A stretch of DNA of 64,000 nt from NCBI RefSeq assembly GCF_009296175.1, contig NZ_VOSK01000001.1, positions 217,641 through 281,640 of the forward strand, given 5' to 3'. Below are positions 58,941-64,000 of the stretch, piece after piece. Made by a program: the position numbers and the translations under genes. The notes beneath the pieces were generated by a model. It saw only the letters and a list, made by a program, of their open reading frames with translations. It made no database searches and was not told the origin of the DNA. The stretch's first letter is position 1. Each line of letters starts with the position of its first letter. Origin of the DNA: Microvirga tunisiensis (GTDB lineage Bacteria; Pseudomonadota; Alphaproteobacteria; Rhizobiales; Beijerinckiaceae).

Positions 58941-60590
58941 ATGTCGGCACAGGCAGTAATGACGCAGGACGCGCAGCCCACCCAGACTGCAGCGGGACGG
59001 GTTTTGGGCGCAGTCGAGCGCTACTTCACGGAGGGCCTCGCCGGGACCCCGCATTTGATTGCCAACCTGTATACGACCAAGGAAGGCGTTCAGGATATGC
59101 GGAAGGCCTTCGAGGAGGCCGGACTTCCGCGGGAGGCCGTCCGCTGGAATAAGGCCGACGGCTGCCACAAGCTGACTTTGGCTGCAGCCGACACCCAAAG
59201 CCTCACCAAGGTCGCGGCCCTGATGGGGCGCTATGGCGATGGATCGGAGGGACATCAGGCGTGGCAGGGCGAGCGCCAGGAGCAGATGGCTCTCGGCAAC
59301 GTCGTGAAGAATGTCGGGCGGGCTGCGGTGCAGCCTGCTGTGAGCAACGACGCTGGGCCGCAGGCGCGGACGAACCTTTTCACGACCAAGGAGGGGGTCG
59401 GTGCGATGCGCAAGGGCTTCGAGGAAGCCGGCGTTCCGCGAGAGGCATTGCGCTGGAATAAGGAGGGAATGCACCATGTCTTGGCCCTGCCGGCGAATGC
59501 GACGGTCGATCGGGCGAAGCTTGGGGGACTGGTCCAAGAATATGGAGAGGGTTCCGCAGGACATCAGAACTGGTTGAACGAGCGTGGCTCGGCCCCTAAG
59601 GAGCAAGGTCCTCAGCCCCAGGCTGGCGGTCAACCTTCTAGGCCGACTGCTGCGAGCCGCCCACGCGATGAGAATACTGTACTCGATGTGGCACCGGACA
59701 TCCTGATGTATGTGCCTTACTCGGACCGGGAGCGGTTTGACGATCGTGTGGTCGAGAAAGGCGGAACCTACCGTTACGACGCGAGCGTGGATAATGGCTT
59801 CGGAGGTCGCGGTGCTTTCATCCTCACCGGTGGCGATCCGGCCGACTTCGCCGACTGGACGAAGCCGGAAGCACACGCTCAGTTTGTGGCAGAGCACAAC
59901 GAGCGGGAGGACGGCGACCAGGCTCTGCGGAACGCTGCGCGTCAAGTCGCAGCCGAACGGAGCAACGACCCCTTTGCCCGGTTCTATGCTCGGGGTGTAA
60001 TGATGCCTCGGGATGAAGCAGCCGGCCGGCTAGTGGTCGCTGGTGGAAAGGACAGTCACGGACGTGAGCTCGTGGGGCTCGACAAGGCTTCCCCGGACAA
60101 GCTCAAGGATCTCGCCAGCCGCACATCGCAGTCGATTGCATACTTGTCTCGGAAGGAGGACAAGATCCGCTTCGGCTTCGCGGTTCGCAATGATGAGACC
60201 TGGAGGGGCAAGTATCAGCGTGCCTCCCGCGCCGACGAACCGACCCAGGCAGTCGCGAAGCTGTTTAAGGACTTCGGCATGCTTGACTTCAACAAGAAGC
60301 GGGATCTCGCGACGTATCGCGCGAGCGACGGGAGCCTCCAGACTGCAGGCCTGAAGAGGGAGGAAACCGGCGAAATGGCCAGCCTGCGTCGCGGCTACCA
60401 GTTCCTGGCTGCACGATACAAGGAGGTGACCGGGCACGATATCGGCGTGTCCGTCTCCGGACTGCGCAAGGCTGTAGAGAATGAGCAGGCGGCAGCGCAG
60501 GTTGATACCAAGTCCGAAGTGATTGCAGGCGATGCCAAGAAGGCCGCCTCCTCGTTCCGCCGTCGTCAGCAATCCGGGCACGAAAGGTAA
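58941..60590 (+). CDS. Protein with tandemly duplicated domain, unknown
   Basis: 549 residues from ATG 58941, chosen because GGAG lies at 8 bases and the promoter's -10 box (58901-58906) rules out the longer frame. Residues 42-114 and 146-216 are a tandem duplication: NLYTTKEGVQDMRKAFEEAG with VRWNKADGCHKL, and NLFTTKEGVGAMRKGFEEAG with LRWNKEGMHHVL. A linker precedes a further unit (VPYSDRERFDDRVVEKGGTYRYD) resembling the small DUF5710-like fold of plasmid primase/helicase proteins. The C-terminal half is helical and charged (RASRADEPTQAVAKLFKDFG). The function is unknown. Confidence 0.65.
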   Translation: MSAQAVMTQDAQPTQTAAGRVLGAVERYFTEGLAGTPHLIANLYTTKEGVQDMRKAFEEAGLPREAVRWNKADGCHKLTLAAADTQSLTKVAALMGRYGDGSEGHQAWQGERQEQMALGNVVKNVGRAAVQPAVSNDAGPQARTNLFTTKEGVGAMRKGFEEAGVPREALRWNKEGMHHVLALPANATVDRAKLGGLVQEYGEGSAGHQNWLNERGSAPKEQGPQPQAGGQPSRPTAASRPRDENTVLDVAPDILMYVPYSDRERFDDRVVEKGGTYRYDASVDNGFGGRGAFILTGGDPADFADWTKPEAHAQFVAEHNEREDGDQALRNAARQVAAERSNDPFARFYARGVMMPRDEAAGRLVVAGGKDSHGRELVGLDKASPDKLKDLASRTSQSIAYLSRKEDKIRFGFAVRNDETWRGKYQRASRADEPTQAVAKLFKDFGMLDFNKKRDLATYRASDGSLQTAGLKREETGEMASLRRGYQFLAARYKEVTGHDIGVSVSGLRKAVENEQAAAQVDTKSEVIAGDAKKAASSFRRRQQSGHER

Positions 60591-60612
60591 ATCATTTTTC
60601 GATCGGGAATAA

Positions 60613-60640
60613 GAAAGGGCGGCTGAAAGGCCGCCCTTTC
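60613..60640 (+). terminator. Rho-independent terminator
   Basis: GAAAGGGCGGC (60613-60623) / GCCGCCCTTTC (60630-60640), followed by CGTTTTG; 22 bases after the stop of the 58941 gene. Confidence 0.85.
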
Positions 60641-60811
60641 CGTTTTGATTCGAGATGTTCAGTAGGTCCAGACGTTGTGCGAGTTGGACCGTTGCCAGAT
60701 TTTAGGCATCCATTGTTCGATTCAGCCTTCGACTAGCTATCGAGTAGGAATGTGAGGTGGTAAACGCCGTCGAGATTCCAGTCTGTTAGCCGCGCTGAAA
60801 GGTAAGTCTTC

Positions 60812-61855
60812 ATGTCTACTCCTAACTTCGTGCTCACCGATGCGATCACTGCCGAGACGGGCTACCGGATCTGGCTTGATGCAATGATCGAGGACGCGGA
60901 TAGCGAGACTAAACGACCGACCCTATACTCACTAAGTGCTGAGCGCCTGCTTTTGGAGACGAGTTCTGAATACCAGTCGGGCGGACCGTTGCCCGAAGAG
61001 ACTTGGGTTGCTTTCGACGGAGACGGAGCTTCTTGGACGGTGCAACTCAACTTGCCAAAAGGCAATGTGGGAAACGTTCTGACCGGTGTGGCACGGGACC
61101 AAAACGATAATCTATGGCTTCTCCGTCAGGGCTGGCTGAAGAAGAACTCCGAGTCCGCAGACAAAAGTACGAAATCCGGCCACATAAGAGGTGACGCCTT
61201 CAGAGTTCCCTCGGGTCTTGCTCGGGTTAATGTCTCGGGCGGGCTGAAGAACCGAGAATGGTACCCGGTGGCAAGGCTTAACGTTCCGCCGGAGACGATC
61301 CGCGAGCAGACCTCTGAGTTTGTCGCCCGCTGCTCAGAGGTGCGGGCTCGGTATGCTTTGGCTCCCCTGGATCCAAACGATACAGCGGTTATTCAAGAGT
61401 TGCTTGGACCTGACGAGAGTTCAGAGCCCTATGTCATCGGCCCTAAAGACGCTCAACCTGAAAAGTTGGTGCGTAACCTCCAGGGTGAGGTTTGGAAAGC
61501 CTTGAAGGCGAAACTCAAAGAAGCCGGAAAAGAGCTGAAGAAGCAGCGGCATGCAGCCGGCTACGAAGTGGACGGTGCCATGGCTGGCCCCCCGGAGGCG
61601 TTGCTGATTGAGATCAAGAGCTCGATCAAAGCTTCGGATGTCTTCGGGGGTATCGGGCAGCTGATGCTCTATCGTCGACTAATCCCGTCCGTGAGGAAAC
61701 ATCGGGCCATTCTACTTGTCCCGAGGTTGCCAAAGCCTGTCCTGATCAAGGCCGCAAAGGATGTTGGCGTTACGATCGAGACATACAAACGGGAAGGAGT
61801 TGACGGCAAGGACGTTAGCTTTTCTCCGAGCTTCCTGGCGCTCTGTGGTTTTTGA
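60812..61855 (+). CDS. Predicted PD-(D/E)XK endonuclease, cargo-like
   Basis: 347 residues from ATG 60812 (AAGG at 10 bases). The C-terminal third carries the nuclease core: GYEVDGAMAGPPEALLIEIKSSIKASDVFGGIGQLMLYRRL, giving Asp-x14-Glu-x-Lys followed by the Gln-x3-Tyr helix (QLMLYR) of the PD-(D/E)XK superfamily. The N-terminal 200 residues are beta-rich with no known motif. It is a single-gene unit with its own start and no methylase or helicase partner next to it. Possible roles: a solitary restriction-like or defence nuclease, or a repair enzyme. Confidence 0.7.
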   Translation: MSTPNFVLTDAITAETGYRIWLDAMIEDADSETKRPTLYSLSAERLLLETSSEYQSGGPLPEETWVAFDGDGASWTVQLNLPKGNVGNVLTGVARDQNDNLWLLRQGWLKKNSESADKSTKSGHIRGDAFRVPSGLARVNVSGGLKNREWYPVARLNVPPETIREQTSEFVARCSEVRARYALAPLDPNDTAVIQELLGPDESSEPYVIGPKDAQPEKLVRNLQGEVWKALKAKLKEAGKELKKQRHAAGYEVDGAMAGPPEALLIEIKSSIKASDVFGGIGQLMLYRRLIPSVRKHRAILLVPRLPKPVLIKAAKDVGVTIETYKREGVDGKDVSFSPSFLALCGF

Positions 61856-61910
61856 CTTCGGAAGTGAAGGGTAGGCTTGGCCTTCGCCAGTCTACCCGTG
61901 CGGGGTTGGT

Positions 61911-63797
61911 CTAGGCAGCGGCTCCCTGCATCTCTGAAACGAACTGGGAAGGGCCGGACTGTTCTGAGAACAGGATGTGGACGCGCTCTGATGACCGCGT
62001 GACGGTCACGAATGCCAGGCGCCGCTGCTCTTCGATGTCGTCATCATCTAGAGAACGTGGGAACTGCTTCTTGCTCCAGCCTGTCGTGCAGACGATCGGT
62101 GCCTCTAGGCCCTTTACCCCGTGCATGGTCGAGACCATGACAGCATCAGTCTTGATCGTCTTGCCTGGCATCTGGGTCTGGATGAGATCGGCGAGCTCCG
62201 AGAGGGTTTTCACCGCCGAGGCATCAGCCGCGAGGCCGTTGAACACGGTGAGGAAGTGAATTCGCTCCCCCTCGGGCAATGTGTCGAGGAGCTGCTCGAA
62301 CCCGGCTTGGGCGAAAATGGTATGGAGCCCATAGACCGCGTCGCGGTTATCGAGCATTGGCATGATGGTCCGGTACCGCTGCACAAGCTGAATTAGCTCC
62401 GGCCTCTGGATGCGATTGCGATCTACTTCGTCCATTAGGATCTCAAGAATGGGACGGCTCTTGAGAACGCCCATCGTCCAGAGGTTCGTAAGCGTCGGAT
62501 CGCTCTCTGTGAGGACGCAGCACTGGGCGAGGGCGGGTGTGTCGTTCGCGTTAGATACGAGGCGCAGCCAGGCACTCAGGAGCCGCATCGGGCCGGAATC
62601 CACGGCTGAGGGACGAATGAGGTTAACTGGGATACCTCTGTTTCCGAGGCTCAGGGCGATGTCCTGCGCCTCGGCATTGGTGCGGGTCAGAACCATCATC
62701 GAAGACCAGGCATAGGCAATGCTCTCGGCCCTGAGGATGTCGGCGAGCACTTCGTCGCGTTGGCGTGGTCCATGAGGATGGAGATTGATGGTGGAGTCGA
62801 ATCCGCCGTCGTTGGCGGCGTACACGGTCTTCTCGTAACGATCCGAATTATGAGAGATTAGTCTAAGCGCCGCATTCACGATTGGGGCAGGGGAGCGGTA
62901 GTTGGTACGAAGCGTGATGACGTCGGCACTCGGGTAACGCTTCTTGAAACCAAGAATGAGACGAGGATCGGCTCCGCGCCATTGGTAAACCACCTGGTCG
63001 TCGTCGCCGAGACAGGTAAGGCTCGTATTGTCACCGGTAATGGCGTCGATCCATCTGCCCTGAGCAGTGTTGATGTCTTGGTATTCGTCGACCAGAATTG
63101 CGTCGAACTTCTTGTGCCAGGCGCGTGACACGACTTCGTTCCTTAGGAGGGTCAGGACGCCAACGATGAGGTCGCCGTAATCGGCCAATCCGCGGCCACG
63201 GAGATGCGTCTCGTAGCTCTTGAGGATGTCCAGGGTCTCGCGGTCATGTTCGCGGCTTGCCACAACCTCGTCCATGGTGAGGCCAGTGTTCTTGAGCCGG
63301 TCGAGGAGGCCAGCGATCTGACGAACCTTCTTGGCGAGCGCGTGTGGGGACTGGATGCACTCATGCCGCATCTGTCGGAGAATGGCCGAGATGATGTAGT
63401 CCACGTCGGTTGGCTCGAGGGTCGTGAACTGGGAGCCGACGGGGGAAAGGTTCGGGTTCAGCCGGAGGATCCTCGAGGAAAGGGAATGGAACGTCCCGAT
63501 CCAGAGTTTCTCGGGATTGAATCCCTTGGCGGCGGCATAGGGCGAAATTCTTTCCCGTAGCTCCTGTGCCGCTTTTCGTGTGAACGTGACGGCCATAATC
63601 CGATCCGGCGCGATCCCGCGATCCATTGCGGCGACGAACTTTGCAGTCAGGATATGGGTCTTCCCGGTACCGGAGCCTGCAAGGACGAGAACGGGCCGGT
63701 CAAAGGTGGTCGCCGCACGGGTCTGATCCTCGTTGAGTGTGTCGAGGATCGATGCGCCGGCGGCGCGGGTTGGGGATACGGCCTGGTTGCTGATCAT
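61911..63797 (-). CDS. UvrD-like SF1A helicase (second copy)
   Basis: About 628 residues from ATG 63797 (GTG 63839 would add 14). Motifs: I LVLAGSGTGKTHILTAKF, Ia VTFTRKAAQELRERI, II AILVDEYQDINTAQ, III GDDDQVVYQWRGAD, IV TLRTNYRSPAPIV, V STMHGVKGLEAPIVCT and VI EEQRRLAFVTVTRSSERV. It is shorter and only distantly similar to the one at 45468, so the two are not recent duplicates. The presence of two UvrD-type helicases on one element suggests different tasks, for example transfer versus repair. Confidence 0.9.
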   Translation of the reverse strand: MISNQAVSPTRAAGASILDTLNEDQTRAATTFDRPVLVLAGSGTGKTHILTAKFVAAMDRGIAPDRIMAVTFTRKAAQELRERISPYAAAKGFNPEKLWIGTFHSLSSRILRLNPNLSPVGSQFTTLEPTDVDYIISAILRQMRHECIQSPHALAKKVRQIAGLLDRLKNTGLTMDEVVASREHDRETLDILKSYETHLRGRGLADYGDLIVGVLTLLRNEVVSRAWHKKFDAILVDEYQDINTAQGRWIDAITGDNTSLTCLGDDDQVVYQWRGADPRLILGFKKRYPSADVITLRTNYRSPAPIVNAALRLISHNSDRYEKTVYAANDGGFDSTINLHPHGPRQRDEVLADILRAESIAYAWSSMMVLTRTNAEAQDIALSLGNRGIPVNLIRPSAVDSGPMRLLSAWLRLVSNANDTPALAQCCVLTESDPTLTNLWTMGVLKSRPILEILMDEVDRNRIQRPELIQLVQRYRTIMPMLDNRDAVYGLHTIFAQAGFEQLLDTLPEGERIHFLTVFNGLAADASAVKTLSELADLIQTQMPGKTIKTDAVMVSTMHGVKGLEAPIVCTTGWSKKQFPRSLDDDDIEEQRRLAFVTVTRSSERVHILFSEQSGPSQFVSEMQGAAA

Positions 63798-63876
63798 CTT
63801 TGTAGGGTTTTCCAGAAGGTCACTGTTAAACGGTCTCACTACACTTCAGCGCTCCTCAGTGAGTTGGCATGCCCAA

Positions 63877-64000
63877 ATCGGGATAGGGGGGAACCTCGCG
63901 GTTCCGCCCCTCCCACACCACCGTACATACGGGTCCGTATACGGCGGTTCGTCGGATTACTCGACCGGCTTGACGTAGATAGAGGCAAGACCGAGGTCCT
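63877..64000 (-). mobile_element. 3' end of a group II intron (runs off right edge)
   Basis: On the minus strand the sequence contains a domain V-like hairpin (63916-63950: GAACCGCCGTATAC, ACGG-type tip, then GTATGTACGGTGGT) followed by a domain VI hairpin (GGGAGGGGCGGAACC / GGTTCCCCCC) with CTATCCCGAT at the 3' end. Both are diagnostic of bacterial group II introns, with a bulged A in the CTAT segment and the 3' boundary at 63877. The 5' end is beyond the window. It inserts 80 bases upstream of the UvrD-like start. Confidence 0.8.
63957..64000 (-). CDS. C-terminus of the intron-encoded protein (partial)
   Basis: Minus-strand frame reading DLGLASIYVKPVE then TAA at 63957-63959, immediately before domain V. 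This is where the open reading frame of a group II intron ends (in domain IV). Too short to assign by sequence; the call follows from position. Confidence 0.5.
   Translation of the reverse strand, partial: DLGLASIYVKPVE

Noticed and set aside
1..64000. Prophage or phage genome
   Set aside because: No capsid, portal, terminase, tail or integrase gene was seen; transfer-type genes (VirB1, VirB6-like) fit a conjugative element better, although a phage-plasmid cannot be excluded from part of the sequence.

Overview
The window looks like part of a large conjugative plasmid (or an integrative conjugative element) of a GC-rich alphaproteobacterium, most likely a member of the Hyphomicrobiales/Rhizobiales. 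The reasons are a MucR/Ros-type regulator, CobS/CobT-like ATPase and VWA proteins, pieces of a VirB-type secretion system, an IS66-family insertion and a group II intron end. No rRNA, tRNA, ribosomal or core-metabolism gene was found. The identity of the host is an inference; the accessory, self-transmissible character is better supported.

Layout. 1-9.4 kb: the end of a VirB6/TrbL-like membrane protein, several small lipoproteins and exported proteins, a PH-domain membrane protein, a MucR-like regulator lacking zinc ligands, an inactive-looking endonuclease I, a site-2 protease (RseP-like) and a small RecA-fold ATPase. 9.4-22.3 kb (minus strand): a replication block with DNA polymerase III alpha (dnaE, interrupted by an in-frame TAG), the epsilon exonuclease (dnaQ), a CobT-like VWA protein, a CobS-like AAA+ ATPase (frameshifted in a C6 run) and an SF2 helicase. 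22.4-29.2 kb: unknown proteins and a giant Strawberry-notch-type helicase. 29.9-32.8 kb: an AT-richer insert holding an unknown gene split by a 1.37-kb IS66-type element, plus a gene remnant. 32.8-42.4 kb: a ParB-like protein, a uracil-DNA glycosylase, a DUF1064 nuclease, unknown proteins, a VirB1-like lytic transglycosylase and a RecD-like helicase. 42.4-45.4 kb: a VirB6/TrbL-like protein carrying an extra exported N-terminal domain, and an exported protein. 45.4-60.6 kb: a UvrD-type helicase, SSB, a 1049-aa protein with Rossmann/SLOG-like segments, a primase-like zinc/Toprim protein, Rad52, a YqaJ-like protein, topoisomerase III and a protein with a tandemly duplicated domain. 60.8-64 kb: a PD-(D/E)XK nuclease, a second UvrD-type helicase and the 3' end of a group II intron running off the right edge.

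How the genes may work together. The element carries close to a full private replisome and recombination kit: polymerase, proofreading exonuclease, primase, SSB, topoisomerase, several helicases, a Rad52/YqaJ annealase-exonuclease pair and UDG. It also has conjugation parts (VirB1, VirB6). The replication and recombination genes are mostly on the minus strand and are separated by clear rho-independent terminators. Several intergenic regions share an ATGG-centred motif. Two of these copies are followed at the same distance by a good -10 box, which suggests a co-regulated promoter class on this element.

Two genes (dnaE and the CobS-like ATPase) are each broken by a single lesion and one gene is broken by an IS, so either the element is decaying in part or the assembly carries small errors.
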